Program-made: the position numbers and the translations under genes
Source of the DNA: Pseudonocardiaceae bacterium YIM PH 21723
GTDB lineage: Bacteria > Actinomycetota > Actinomycetes > Mycobacteriales > Pseudonocardiaceae
Direction of reading: 5' to 3'
DNA length: 64,000 nt
NCBI GenBank assembly: GCA_003600225.1
Contig: QZFT01000040.1
Coordinates: 16,088-80,087 of the forward strand
Shown: positions 21,699-30,656 of the stretch, piece by piece
Layout: every line of letters begins with the position of its first letter
Numbering within the stretch: position 1 is the stretch's first letter
The notes under the pieces: model-generated
Told to the model about the DNA's origin: nothing
What the model saw: only the letters and a program-made list of their open reading frames with translations
Database searches by the model: none

Positions 21699-22538
21699 CT
21701 AACCGTTAACCGCGGTTTGGATCTTGTCCACTGACTCCTCGGGCCCGAGCGCACGTGCCCGGAGCTGGTCGAAGACCCAGACGTACTCCTCGGCCTCGAC
21801 CGGCTTCTCCAGCAACTGGTGGCCGGTGAGGTTCTCCAGATAGATGCTCTGTTTGGGTCCGCCGTCGAAGTCCAACACGGTGAAACCGCCGACCAGGCCG
21901 GGGTGCGCGCCGATACCGGCGGGCAGTACCTGGAGGGTCACCTGGGGGTAAGCGGCCAGTTCCGCGAGCCGGGCCAGCTGCGCGCGTTGCACCTCGCGGC
22001 CGCCGACGGTGCGGTGCAGCACGCTCTCGTCGATGACCGCCCAGAAGCTGAGCACGGGCAGTTCCTTGAACCGGCGCTGCCTGCGCAGCCGGGTCTCCAC
22101 CAAGCGCTCGACCGCGTGGGGGCTGATGGCCATCCGGCGGGCGGTGCAGATCGCCCGTGCGTAGTCGGCGGTCTGCAGCAACTGGGGCACGGTGAACGGG
22201 TCGAACACCCGGACACTGCGCGCCGCGGCCTCGAGGCCGACATAGCTGGGGCCGGTGCCCAGCACGTCGTTGTAGTCCTCCCACCAGCCGCGATCCTTCG
22301 CGGTGCGGGTCAGGTGCAGGACCTCGTCGATCTCGGGACCGTGTACGCCGTAGAAGGCGAGCATCCGCTCGACGTCCATCACCCGGACCGGCTGCCTGCC
22401 GGTTTCCACGCGGCTGATGGTCGCGGTGGAGCGTTCCAGGTGCTCGGCGACCTGTTCGATGCGCTTGCCGGCCGCCTCGCGGTAACCGCGCAACCGCAGG
22501 CCGAGTTCCTTGCGTCGCATCGTCGGGCTGGTGACCAC
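21699..22538 (-). CDS. XRE-family regulator with DUF5753
   Basis: This 279-residue protein has an N-terminal helix-turn-helix ('GLRLRGYREAAGKRIEQVAE', 'RSTATISRVETGR') followed by DUF5753 ('VPQLLQTADYARAI', 'RLRRQRRFKELPVLSFWAVI', 'LARLAELAAYPQVTLQVLP', 'SIYLENLTG'). Such proteins are abundant in Streptomyces and Pseudonocardiaceae and are usually paired with a small DUF397 protein; none is next to this one. GTG 22538 follows AAAGGGGG. It may be an orphan developmental regulator; its target is unknown. Confidence 0.88.
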   Translation of the reverse strand: MVTSPTMRRKELGLRLRGYREAAGKRIEQVAEHLERSTATISRVETGRQPVRVMDVERMLAFYGVHGPEIDEVLHLTRTAKDRGWWEDYNDVLGTGPSYVGLEAAARSVRVFDPFTVPQLLQTADYARAICTARRMAISPHAVERLVETRLRRQRRFKELPVLSFWAVIDESVLHRTVGGREVQRAQLARLAELAAYPQVTLQVLPAGIGAHPGLVGGFTVLDFDGGPKQSIYLENLTGHQLLEKPVEAEEYVWVFDQLRARALGPEESVDKIQTAVNG

Positions 22539-22692
22539 GGCGGCCCCCTTTCTGGATCACCCCCAGCGTATCTGCTCGCCGTAAGTACAGTCGATCAACC
22601 CCCTGGGCGTTTCCGCAGGATGGATGGGCTAGAACCCGGGTGCCCACTCAGCCGGCGCTCCGATCATGACCGTCCACTGTGGACCTGTCGAC

Positions 22693-23076
22693 TCAGAGCC
22701 GGACTACGGGCAACAGGGCCGAAATATCCGCCCGGGTCCCCGAGGCACGGACCGAACCGGAGTCCACCGCGTCCACCCAGGCGAGGTCGCCGGTCGCCAG
22801 CCGCAGCCACGTCAGCGGATCCATCTCGATCACATTCGGCGGCGTCCCCCGTGTATGTGTCGGGCCGGCCACGCACTGCACCGCGGCGAACGGCGGCACC
22901 CGCACCTCGACGGCCCGCCCAGGCGCGATCTGCTCCAGCGTGCGCAGGCTCAGCCGCACGGCGGCCGCCAGCTCGGCCCTGACTGGGCGCTCCCCGCCGC
23001 CGGAGATCCAGCCGGCCACGGCCGCCACCGCCGCGCGCGTTTCTACCGCATCACCCTGTTTACCCGCCACGACCAT
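22693..23076 (-). CDS. Sterol-carrier-family protein
   Basis: This protein is about 127 residues and contains 'GRAVEVRVPPFAAVQCVAG', 'PTHTRGTPPNVIEMDPLTWL' and 'LATGDLAWVDAVDSGSVRAS', the hallmark of actinobacterial SCP-like proteins found beside purF (Rv0807 position in M. tuberculosis). A hydrophobic-ligand pocket is expected, but the ligand is unknown. ATG 23076 is the best start seen, without a clear ribosome site. The TCCACTGTGGA motif lies just beyond its 3' end, at 22673. Confidence 0.7.
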   Translation of the reverse strand: MVVAGKQGDAVETRAAVAAVAGWISGGGERPVRAELAAAVRLSLRTLEQIAPGRAVEVRVPPFAAVQCVAGPTHTRGTPPNVIEMDPLTWLRLATGDLAWVDAVDSGSVRASGTRADISALLPVVRL

Positions 23077-23433
23077 GGAGGTTATCCACGGTGGCGGACA
23101 AAGTTCCCCCGGCTGCTGGACCGGCACACCTACCCGGGCGACGGCCGCCCCTACTCACTTGATCTTTATGACCCGCGCCTAGCTGCGTGTTCCACCGGGA
23201 AGCGGAATGCGCAACCGGCCAATTCGGGCATTACGGATCGTGTCACTTTCCTCACCCCATTCAGCGAGTATCCAGGCGTGGACCTGCACAAATGCCACAC
23301 AGAGGGTGATCGGCAGCCCGTTGCGCTGACAGCGAACGGCCGTATGTGACCTCAACTGGATGGACTAACCGAGAATGCGAGGTAGCTTTTGCCTGCAAGC
23401 ACGTCGGAGCCAGTGAAAGGGCGGCCCAAGCCG
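23077..23433. other. Intergenic divergent region
   Basis: These 357 bases separate the SCP-like gene and the unknown gene that starts at 23434. Frames here are short and lack ribosome sites. The GC content drops around 23160-23400, consistent with promoters on both strands, but no specific site was recognised. Confidence 0.4.
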
Positions 23434-24414
23434 ATGACTGCGCAAGAGTCCTTGCACGAGGCGGCCGGCATGTCCGAGATCGCGGCCGCGACCCCCATGC
23501 AGAAGCCGCTGCATCCCACCGTCGCGGACCTGCACCTGGGCAACGTCACCGTGCCCGCCCGATTCGAACCGCACCGTACCGCCGGCTTCTGCACCCGCAT
23601 GCAGGACACGCACGCCGAACGCGCCGATGAGATCAACGACGCCTACGGTCTGAACCGGATCTCCGGCTGGGACGTCGGCAGCGCCGTGTACCTGTTGCGC
23701 TTCTTCGCCTTCAACTCGTTCCTCTACCAGGTGCCGATCGGCGGCAACTCGCGCACGGACGCGATGCAGCGTGGCACCGGCACCGTGTACCCGCCGCCGT
23801 TCCGCGGCGATGGCTACGCGCCGGACAGCACGCACCAGATCCCTGAGTACTACATGCGGTTCACCGAGCTGCCCGCCGGAACCGAGATGTGGAAGATCCA
23901 GCCCAACGGCGCCGAGGAGCGGGTCGGCCGGTACGCGAACCGGCAGATCGGCTGGGCCCCGATGGGCGGCATCGAATTCGGCCCCGCCCGCTGGTGGGGT
24001 TTCCCGGCTCCGCTGCGCCCCACGGTCCGGCGCGGCCTCACCGCGTTCCACCAGGGTCAGGACTTCGACGCCGACTTCGGCCCGAAGCCGAACGAGGTGA
24101 CGCTGCACCCGCTGCCCGGTGCGACGGCGCCGGAGGACTTCACCGCCCAGATCGGCGCCAAGTTCAAGGTGGTGTCCACCGACCAGCTGGACGGCATGCG
24201 CTACCTGCGTCAACTGTGCACCTGGCGCGGCCAGCTGTTCGAGATGGTGGACGCCAATCAGCAGAGCGTGGTGCTGAACTACCTCGGCGAGAACTCCGAG
24301 ATCGCCAAGGAGATCGGGCTGTCCGAGGTGGACTACCGCCAATGGCGCGCGATCGCACCGCGCAGCGAGCTCCAGGACATCCGCCAGGAAGCCACCGACC
24401 TGCTGCACTACTGA
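23434..24414 (+). CDS. Unrecognised 326-residue soluble protein
   Basis: The family was not recognised. No signal peptide or transmembrane helix is visible. Features are an N-terminal 'PTVADLHLGNVTVPARFEPH', a Trp/Phe-rich central part ('SGWDVGSAVYLLRFFAFNSF', 'PEYYMRFTELPAGTEMWKIQ', 'PARWWGFPAPLRPTV') and a helical C-terminus ('SELQDIRQEATDLLHY'). Codon use and GC look native. ATG 23434 is chosen; TTG 23389 and GTG 23413 are in frame upstream, the latter after GGAG at short spacing. It is the only gene on this strand between two divergently oriented blocks. Confidence 0.65.
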   Translation: MTAQESLHEAAGMSEIAAATPMQKPLHPTVADLHLGNVTVPARFEPHRTAGFCTRMQDTHAERADEINDAYGLNRISGWDVGSAVYLLRFFAFNSFLYQVPIGGNSRTDAMQRGTGTVYPPPFRGDGYAPDSTHQIPEYYMRFTELPAGTEMWKIQPNGAEERVGRYANRQIGWAPMGGIEFGPARWWGFPAPLRPTVRRGLTAFHQGQDFDADFGPKPNEVTLHPLPGATAPEDFTAQIGAKFKVVSTDQLDGMRYLRQLCTWRGQLFEMVDANQQSVVLNYLGENSEIAKEIGLSEVDYRQWRAIAPRSELQDIRQEATDLLHY

Positions 24415-24430
24415 GCAGACCAATCCCCAT

Positions 24431-24512
24431 CTCTCCAACGCCCCCTGAATGGGAGCATGGCCACCATGCTCCCATCAGATGGGTGTAAAGCGCCCATGTG
24501 AGCGTTGGAGAG
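24431..24512. terminator. Nested palindrome (family C type) between convergent genes
   Basis: An outer stem CTCTCCAACGC (24431-24441) pairs with GCGTTGGAGAG (24502-24512). Inside is GGGAGCATGGCCACCATGCTCCC (24451-24473), followed by CATCAGA, the loop sequence of the family C copies at 28057 and 58761. It separates the stops at 24414 and 24528. Confidence 0.8.
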
Positions 24513-24527
24513 CTAGACCAATAGGGA

Positions 24528-26282
24528 TCAGACAGCCGCGGCCAGTAGGCAGTCGAGGTTCTCCGGCGGCCCGGGCTTGGCGAAGTACCAACCCTGACCG
24601 AGGTCGCAGCCGATGTCGCTCAGCCTGGCCGCCTCGGCGGGGGTCTCCACGCCCTCCGCGGTGACGGTGAGCTTCAGCCCGTGGGCCAGCGCGACCAGCG
24701 CGGACACGATCCGCTCGTCGACCTGGTTGGAGCCGTTGACCCGCAGCCCGGCCATGAACGAACCGGCGATCTTCAGCTCGTGTACGGGCAGGTCCCGCAG
24801 GTAGGCCAGGTTCGAGTAGCCGGTGCCGAAGTCGTCGATGGCGATCCGCACGCCCATCTCGGACAGCGCGCGCAGCGCGTTCAGCGGCTGCTGGGCCGTA
24901 CCCATGATGGCGCTCTCGGTGAGCTCCAGCTGCAGCTGGGCGGGCTCCAGGCCGGAGGACTCCAGCGCGAAGGCGACGTCGGACACCAGGTTCGGGTCCC
25001 ACAGCTGCCGCACGGCCAGGTTCACGCTGACGAACGGTCCGGCGGTGCCGTACTTGTCCTGCCAGCTCTTCGCCTGGTTGCACGCCTGCTGCAACACCCA
25101 GCGACCCAGCGGCACGATCAGCCCGGTCTCCTCGGCGAGTCCGATGAACCGGTCCGGGGAGAGCTTGCCCATCTCCGGGTGCATCCAGCGCACCAGCGCC
25201 TCGGCGCCGACGACGGTCTTGTCGGACAGCCGTACGAGGGGCTGGTACTCGACGTAGAACTCGTTGCGCTCCAACGCGGTCAGCATCGAGGCGACCAGCG
25301 TGTAGCGGCTGACCTCGCGGGCGTTGTGCTCCTCGTCGTAGGTGGCCCAGCGGCCGCGGCCCTCGCTCTTGGCGCGGTACAGCGTGATGTCCGCGTCCCG
25401 CATGAGCTCCACCGCGGTACCCGCGAGGATCGGGCGTTCGACGATGCCCATGCTGACCGAGATGGCCAGCTCGTGCCCGTCGAAGGACAGCGGGGTGATC
25501 AGCTCGGCCAGGATCTTCTCGGCCAGCGACACCAGCGAGTCGCCGAGGCGCTGGTCGGACACGGTGAGGATGGCGAACTCGTCGCCACCGATCCGGGCCA
25601 GCTGCGCGGGCAGGTCGCCCATGCACTCGGCCAGCCGGCCGGCCACGGCGCCGAGCAGCCGCTCGCCGACCTTGTGCCCGAGGCTGTTGTTGATCACCTT
25701 GAAGGCGTCGATGTCCAGGTGGACCAGGCCGACCCGCAGATCGGGGTCGATGCTGCTGAAAACCTCGTCCAGCCGTCGCAGGAATCCGTCGCGATCTAAC
25801 ACGTCAAGTCCACTGTGGTCGGTGTCCAGCACCGGACGCCGGCCGACCCCGGCCAGCTGCATCCGGGCATCCAGCACGGCCTGCCGGATCTCCTCGTGTT
25901 CACGCAGGGTGCGGTCGCGCAGCGCGCCGACGAAACCGTTGGCGACGCCCGCCTGGAGCTCGACGATCCTGGTGCGCAGCACCTCGTCGCTGACCAGGCC
26001 GAGCAGTTCGATGGCGTCCTGGCCGAGCAGACCGATGGTCTTGCTCAGCGTGGCCGGGGTGGTGAAGTTGGCCTCGACGAGCGCGGCGCCCACCTCGGCG
26101 GCGGGAGCGGCGCAGAACGGTTCACCGAGCAGGGCGGCGGCCAGCTTGTGGGTCAGGCGGCCCAGGAACTCCTCGATCTCCTCGCGGCTCATCGCCACGT
26201 AGGAGGTGCTCGCGATGGCCTTGGACCACGCGCGGGTGAACCACTTCTCGCCGGGCTTGCGGCTCTGTCCGACGGCGCCCAT
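24528..26282 (-). CDS. GGDEF-EAL cyclic di-GMP turnover protein
   Basis: This protein has 584 residues. An N-terminal helical sensory region (about 1-170) leads to a GGDEF domain with intact 'HLDIDAFKVINNSLGH' and 'RIGGDEFAIL'. The EAL domain has 'GAEALVRWMHP', 'VNLAVRQLW', 'LELTES', 'IDDFGTGYSNL', Lys of 'LKIAGSF', 'AEGVET' and 'GQGWYFAKP'. The Asp usually following that Lys-Ile is Ala here. No transmembrane segment is seen. ATG 26282 overlaps the stop of the upstream methyltransferase (TGATG), so translation is coupled. With rsiG in the same window, c-di-GMP signalling is likely active in this organism. Confidence 0.92.
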   Translation of the reverse strand: MGAVGQSRKPGEKWFTRAWSKAIASTSYVAMSREEIEEFLGRLTHKLAAALLGEPFCAAPAAEVGAALVEANFTTPATLSKTIGLLGQDAIELLGLVSDEVLRTRIVELQAGVANGFVGALRDRTLREHEEIRQAVLDARMQLAGVGRRPVLDTDHSGLDVLDRDGFLRRLDEVFSSIDPDLRVGLVHLDIDAFKVINNSLGHKVGERLLGAVAGRLAECMGDLPAQLARIGGDEFAILTVSDQRLGDSLVSLAEKILAELITPLSFDGHELAISVSMGIVERPILAGTAVELMRDADITLYRAKSEGRGRWATYDEEHNAREVSRYTLVASMLTALERNEFYVEYQPLVRLSDKTVVGAEALVRWMHPEMGKLSPDRFIGLAEETGLIVPLGRWVLQQACNQAKSWQDKYGTAGPFVSVNLAVRQLWDPNLVSDVAFALESSGLEPAQLQLELTESAIMGTAQQPLNALRALSEMGVRIAIDDFGTGYSNLAYLRDLPVHELKIAGSFMAGLRVNGSNQVDERIVSALVALAHGLKLTVTAEGVETPAEAARLSDIGCDLGQGWYFAKPGPPENLDCLLAAAV

Positions 26283-26995
26283 CACGGCCGCCGTGCTACG
26301 GCCGCGTAGCTGCGAACAGGGGCGGGGCCAGTGGGAACCGGGGATTCCGGCCGCCACTGCTGAATCGGTACCACTCCGGGCTCCACCAGGTCGAATCCGG
26401 CGAGCAGGCCGGCGACCTGCTGCGTGGTCCGGGGCACCAGCGGGTGGATGCTCCGGGCATCGTCGCTCCACATCGGGGCGACGTACTCGCTGCCATGCGA
26501 GATAACCATGTGACTACCAGGTGCAATCGCGTCCCGGTAGGCGGCCAGAGCGCCTCCGAGATCATCGGAATCCGGGATGAAGTGCAACACCGCCACGGCG
26601 AATATGGCGAGAGGCTTGCCCAGGTCGAGCTGTTGCCTGACTTCGGTGTTGGCCAGCAGGCGCTCCGGTTCGCGCAGATCGCCGAGAACCATGGCGACGC
26701 GCTCGTTACCGGTGAACATGGCCTTGCTGTGCACCACCGCCGCGGGGTCGCTGTCCACATAGACGACGCGAGCCTCGGGCTGGTGGTACTGGGCGACCTC
26801 GTGAACGGTGCCCACAGTGGGAATGCCGGAACCCAGGTCGACGAACTGTCGGATGCCCTGGTTCAGGCAGTACTGAACCGCGCGCCGGGCGAAGTCCCGA
26901 TGGGTCCTCGCGGCGTCGGCGTAGTCCATGTCCGCCGCGAACGGAGCATCCGGCGCCATCCGGGGCGTCGGTGCAGCGGTACTGATGCTGTGCAC
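26282..26995 (-). CDS. SAM-dependent methyltransferase (DUF574 family)
   Basis: This Rossmann methyltransferase has about 237 residues. 'QFVDLGSGIPTVGTVHEVAQ' is the SAM-binding loop typical of DUF574, followed by 'ARVVYVDSDPAAVVHSKAM', 'MVLGDLREPERLL', 'FAVAVLHFIPDSDD' and 'MVISHGSEY'. The usual N-terminal LGGKDN segment is replaced by a short unrelated sequence. GTG 26995 is preferred because AAAGGGG lies 5 bases upstream; ATG 27019 has no ribosome site. The stop overlaps the GGDEF-EAL start. The substrate is unknown. Confidence 0.82.
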   Translation of the reverse strand: MHSISTAAPTPRMAPDAPFAADMDYADAARTHRDFARRAVQYCLNQGIRQFVDLGSGIPTVGTVHEVAQYHQPEARVVYVDSDPAAVVHSKAMFTGNERVAMVLGDLREPERLLANTEVRQQLDLGKPLAIFAVAVLHFIPDSDDLGGALAAYRDAIAPGSHMVISHGSEYVAPMWSDDARSIHPLVPRTTQQVAGLLAGFDLVEPGVVPIQQWRPESPVPTGPAPVRSYAAVARRP

Positions 26996-27484
26996 GGTCA
27001 CCCCTTTCGCTAGCTCCATCGGGTGAACTTGGTCATCGTAGTAAGAATACGCCGAGTAACCAAGCCCCAAGTGACACAACCGGTGCCAGGAATCCCGCCA
27101 CACTGTTGAACCGCCCACATGCAGGCCGTTTCATCAGGCAAAACAATCTTCCCCGACTATCGGTGGAAGCCACCTGACACCGTCGTCACCCGGTTGCGCA
27201 CACGATAGTGGGAACCACAAGGGGCGATATCGGGTGCACCGTGGTGCCTACCGCCATCCGGCAGTACCCGATCGGCCGCGCAGCATGGCCACGTAACCCA
27301 TTCGGCCGGAAGGCGTTGCGCCACTCGGTCCAATCAAGATCACGGCCAGGTCTCCCACTGTGAAATCCGGCGCTGCTCAGCCCACCTGTCGACGGAAAAA
27401 GGCCCAGTTCAACGACCTGTCGGGCGATGTTGGGGCAATGTTCACGGCGGGTCATCAGCCGCTGATATGCGAAGCTGTTGCCCT
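26996..27484. other. Divergent promoter region upstream of pyrE
   Basis: This region of 489 bases holds promoters for the methyltransferase operon and pyrE. The GC content is lower than in the flanks. An 89-codon frame on the minus strand (27455-27186, starting MTRREHCPNIARQVV) has no recognised family, no ribosome site and uneven codon use; it is not called a gene. Confidence 0.4.
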
Positions 27485-28036
27485 GTGAACAGCGAACAGT
27501 CGAAGCACCGCCTCGCCGAGCTCGTCCGCGAGCTGTCGGTGGTCCACGGCAAGGTCACCCTGTCCTCCGGCAAGGAGGCCGACTACTACGTGGACCTGCG
27601 GCGCGCCACGATGCACCACGAGGCATCGCCCCTGATCGGACGCCTGCTGCGGGAACTGACCGCGGACTGGGACTACGCGGGTGTCGGCGGGCTGACCCTG
27701 GGCGCGGACCCGGTCGCCTACTCGGTGATGTACGCGTCGCTGACCGAGACCGATCCGGTGGACGTGTTCGTGGTCCGCAAGGCGGCCAAGGCGCACGGCA
27801 TGCAGCGGCAGATCGAGGGCTTCGACGTGGTCGGTAAGCGGGTCCTGGTCGTCGAGGACACCACGACCACCGGCGGCAGCCCGCTGACGGCGGTCGACGC
27901 CGTCCGCGCCGCGGGCGGCGAGGTCGTCGGCGTGGCCACGGTCGTGGACCGGGACAGCGGCGCCAAGGAGATCATCGAAGCCAAGGGCGTCCAGTACCGC
28001 TCCATCCTCACCAAGTCCGACCTCGGCCTGGACTGA
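27485..28036 (+). CDS. pyrE: Orotate phosphoribosyltransferase
   Basis: This 183-residue enzyme converts orotate and PRPP to OMP in pyrimidine synthesis. Motifs are 'GKVTLSSGKEADYYVDLRRA', the catalytic 'VRKAAKAHGM' and the PRPP loop 'VLVVEDTTTTGGSPLTAVDA'. Length is normal and all key residues are present. GTG 27485 is selected; the few upstream in-frame codons do not belong to the family. Followed by a family C hairpin and then the Rv0383c-like gene, the order seen around Rv0382c. Confidence 0.95.
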   Translation: MNSEQSKHRLAELVRELSVVHGKVTLSSGKEADYYVDLRRATMHHEASPLIGRLLRELTADWDYAGVGGLTLGADPVAYSVMYASLTETDPVDVFVVRKAAKAHGMQRQIEGFDVVGKRVLVVEDTTTTGGSPLTAVDAVRAAGGEVVGVATVVDRDSGAKEIIEAKGVQYRSILTKSDLGLD

Positions 28037-28056
28037 CCCGGCGCGCCCTGAATGCA

Positions 28057-28103
28057 AGCATGGTGGCCTTGCTCGCATCAGACGCGAGCAAGGCCACCAT
28101 GCT
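28057..28103. terminator. Family C palindrome after pyrE
   Basis: The 20-bp perfect arms AGCATGGTGGCCTTGCTCGC (28057-28076) and complement (28084-28103) flank loop ATCAGAC. The same loop and nearly the same arms occur at 58761. It is probably the pyrE terminator. Confidence 0.85.
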
Positions 28104-28179
28104 CACCTACGTTCAAGTCGATCTATAACGGTTTGGTCACGTTGCGATACCGCCGAATGGTTGATCAGTTGGCCGTTAC

Positions 28180-28866
28180 ATGGTGGTGTCCGGACCTAAC
28201 TGGGTGTTAGCGGCGCTGGGAGCGTTGGTGCTCCCCGCCGTGGTGCTGCAGCTGCTGTGGGCCAACGCCCGCGAGGATTTCCAGCGCCGCACGTGTGGCC
28301 TGCGCAAACTGGCGCGCCGAACCGGGTGGGAGCTGCTGCGTCGCGGGCGCAGCAAGCTGATCGACCGCATCCGGCCGCTGGACATGCTGCTCGGCACGGA
28401 ACGGGTGATCGGCCCCGGTCTGCTCGGCAAGCTGTCCGGCGTCCCCATGCACGCCGCCGAGGTGATCAACCACGACGGCAGGCAGCAGGCGTTCACCATC
28501 GTCACCGTGCCCCGGCCGGTCCCCGGCCCGGATGTGGCGATCGTGCCCAGGGACGCCGACTGGTCCGTCGAGGGCAACACCGTCTCGATCGACAACGGCT
28601 CGTTCGACAAGCTGTTCGCCACCTGCAGCCGGGAGCCGGACTACGCCCGTGCGGTGCTGCGCCGGCCGATCACCACGGCACTGAGCGCGGACCCGCGGAT
28701 CCGAGGCGCGATACTTCTCTTCGATGAACGTGATGTGGTCGCGGTGGTCCGCGGCAGACTGGATGCCGATCGGGTGGTCGAACTGGCCGACCTGCTCACC
28801 GCCCTGCGCCGGGCCGTGCCCTGGCGGATCATGGATACCTCCACGGAGCTGCGCCCGACGGGATAG
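28180..28866 (+). CDS. Membrane-anchored conserved protein (Rv0383c-like)
   Basis: This 228-residue protein has one N-terminal helix (WVLAALGALVLPAVVLQLLW) followed by an Arg-rich stretch and a soluble domain ('LLGTERVIGPGLLGKLSGVP', 'TIVTVPRPVPGPDVAIVPR', 'ILLFDERDVVAVVRGRLDAD'). The topology suggests the bulk lies in the cytoplasm, the helix acting as an uncleaved anchor. By position next to pyrE it corresponds to M. tuberculosis Rv0383c. The function is unknown. The SpoU gene starts 2 bases after its stop. Confidence 0.75.
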   Translation: MVVSGPNWVLAALGALVLPAVVLQLLWANAREDFQRRTCGLRKLARRTGWELLRRGRSKLIDRIRPLDMLLGTERVIGPGLLGKLSGVPMHAAEVINHDGRQQAFTIVTVPRPVPGPDVAIVPRDADWSVEGNTVSIDNGSFDKLFATCSREPDYARAVLRRPITTALSADPRIRGAILLFDERDVVAVVRGRLDADRVVELADLLTALRRAVPWRIMDTSTELRPTG

Positions 28867-28868
28867 CG

Positions 28869-29516
28869 ATGTCTGAGCCCGGCCCCACCGAGTGGACGAC
28901 CGAACCGGTGGGGGTCGGCCCCTGGGAGGGCGAGTGGCCCACCGACGAGCGGTACGACCCGGAGCTGCTGGCCGACGGCGACCGGCGCAACGTGGTGGAT
29001 CACTACCGCTACTGGCGCCGGGAGGCGGTGGTCGAGCATCTGGACACCCGCAGGCACGAGTTCCACGTGGCCATCGAGAACTTCCAGCATGACCACAACA
29101 TCGGCACCGTGGTGCGCACCGCGAACGCCTTCGCCGCCGAGGCCGTGCACATCGTCGGCCGCAAGCGGTGGAACCGGCGTGGCGCCATGGTCACCGACCG
29201 GTACCAGCACGTGCTGCACCATCCGGATGTCGATGATCTGCTCGCCTACGCCACCGAGCACGACCTGAGCCTGGTCGCGGTGGACAACACCCCCGGTTCG
29301 GTGCCCATCGAGACCGCGAGCCTGCCCCGGCGCAGCCTGCTGGTGTTCGGCCAGGAGGGTCCCGGCCTGTCCGAACCGGCCAGGCAGGCGGCGGCGATCA
29401 CCGTGTCCATCGCCCAGTTCGGCTCCACCCGCTCGATCAACGCGGGAGTGGCGGCGGGCATCGTCATGCACGCGTGGGTCCGGGAACACGCCGACCTTGG
29501 TTCAGCCTGGAAGTGA
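28869..29516 (+). CDS. SpoU/TrmH-family RNA 2'-O-methyltransferase
   Basis: This 215-residue knotted (SPOUT) RNA methyltransferase shows all three motifs: 'NFQHDHNIGTVVRTANAFA' (Asn and Arg of motif 1), 'LLVFGQEGPGLS' (motif 2) and 'IAQFGSTRSINAGVAAGIVMHAW' region (motif 3). It transfers methyl from SAM to a ribose 2'-OH in rRNA or tRNA; the exact nucleotide cannot be read. It matches Rv0380c by position, and it is coupled to the preceding gene by a 2-base gap. Confidence 0.92.
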   Translation: MSEPGPTEWTTEPVGVGPWEGEWPTDERYDPELLADGDRRNVVDHYRYWRREAVVEHLDTRRHEFHVAIENFQHDHNIGTVVRTANAFAAEAVHIVGRKRWNRRGAMVTDRYQHVLHHPDVDDLLAYATEHDLSLVAVDNTPGSVPIETASLPRRSLLVFGQEGPGLSEPARQAAAITVSIAQFGSTRSINAGVAAGIVMHAWVREHADLGSAWK

Positions 29517-29537
29517 ATTCTCAGTCAGTATGGGGAC

Positions 29538-30656
29538 ATGACTAGTGCGGGTCGGTTGTGGTCGGCAAGAGCCGCTGTCGCTGAGCGGGCGGTGCGCAGC
29601 AGGCACATGCGGTCGGTGTGGGGCGTGCCGTTCACCGCACTGGGCATGAGCACCTGGCCCGCTAGTCTGGGTCAGCGGCTGCACCGCTCGTTCAACTACT
29701 GGTGGCAGGCGCACCTGCTGGACTGTCTGGTGGACGCGGAACTGCGTGCCCCGCAACTGGGCAGGCGCGCGACGATCGGCGCGGTGGTGCGCGGTATCCG
29801 GATGCGGAACCTGCGCTGGACCAACCGTTACTACGACGACATGGCCTGGCTCGGACTGGCTCTGCAACGAGCGGGCAAGGTGACCAGATCCCCGCAACGG
29901 CGCGGCATCGAGGTGCTGGCGGAACAGTTGCGGCAGGCCTGGACTCCCGACGGCGGCGGCGGAATCTGGTGGCGCCGTAAGGACAACTTCAAGAACGTGC
30001 CCGCCACCGGCCCGGCGGCCATCCTGCTGGCCCGGCTCGCCGCCGAAGGCCACGAATGGTCCGATGTGGACCTGGCGAAGTCCCTTGTGGACTGGATGGA
30101 CGAGTACCTGGTGGATCCGGAGACCGGCCTGCTCTGGGACGGCCTGCGGGTGGGCGCTGACGGCGCCATCACCTCGGTGGAGAAGGCGACCTACACCTAC
30201 TGCCAGGGCGTCTACATCGGCGCCTGCGCGGAGCTGTCGACCATCACCGACGAGCCGATCTGGGCGGAGCGGGCGAGCCGGACGATCCAGGCGGTCGCGG
30301 ACCATCTGATGGTGAACGGGGCCCTGCGCAGCCACGGGGGCGGCGACGGCGGCCTCTTCGCCGGCATCCTGGCCCGCTACCTGGCCCTGGCCGCGGTGGA
30401 ACTCGGCGACGACACGGCACGCAAACTGGTCATCGACTCGGCCGAGGCCGCGTGGACGAACCGGGTGATCACCACCAGCGGCCCGCTGTTCTCCGCGGAG
30501 TGGACCGAGCCCGCGACGCTGCCCAGGCCGGCGGACACCTACAGCCTCTCCAAGGGTTCGGGGCACGACTCGGAGGTCCCGGAGGCCGACCTCTCGGTTC
30601 AGCTCTCCGCCTGGATGCTCCTGGAGGCCGCAGCGCTGGTGGAGCGGACGCCCTAG
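29538..30656 (+). CDS. GH76-like alpha-1,6-mannanase family protein
   Basis: This 372-residue protein is an (alpha/alpha)6 barrel of the GH76 type. The catalytic Asp pair is in 'NRYYDDMAWLGLAL'. Also seen are 'GGGIWWRRKDNFKNVPATGP', 'LLWDGLRVGADGAI', 'YTYCQGVYIGAC' and 'DGGLFAGILARYLALA'. No signal peptide is obvious, so action in the cytoplasm or an unconventional location is possible. M. tuberculosis Rv0365c occupies the same neighbourhood. Catalytic residues are intact; the substrate is probably a mannan or lipomannan-like polymer, by family only. The 3' end overlaps the converging gene by 4 bases. Confidence 0.8.
   Translation: MTSAGRLWSARAAVAERAVRSRHMRSVWGVPFTALGMSTWPASLGQRLHRSFNYWWQAHLLDCLVDAELRAPQLGRRATIGAVVRGIRMRNLRWTNRYYDDMAWLGLALQRAGKVTRSPQRRGIEVLAEQLRQAWTPDGGGGIWWRRKDNFKNVPATGPAAILLARLAAEGHEWSDVDLAKSLVDWMDEYLVDPETGLLWDGLRVGADGAITSVEKATYTYCQGVYIGACAELSTITDEPIWAERASRTIQAVADHLMVNGALRSHGGGDGGLFAGILARYLALAAVELGDDTARKLVIDSAEAAWTNRVITTSGPLFSAEWTEPATLPRPADTYSLSKGSGHDSEVPEADLSVQLSAWMLLEAAALVERTP

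Noticed and set aside
27186..27455. 89-codon frame on the minus strand in the gap before pyrE.
   Set aside because: No family, no ribosome site and no coding bias; noted only within the intergenic entry.
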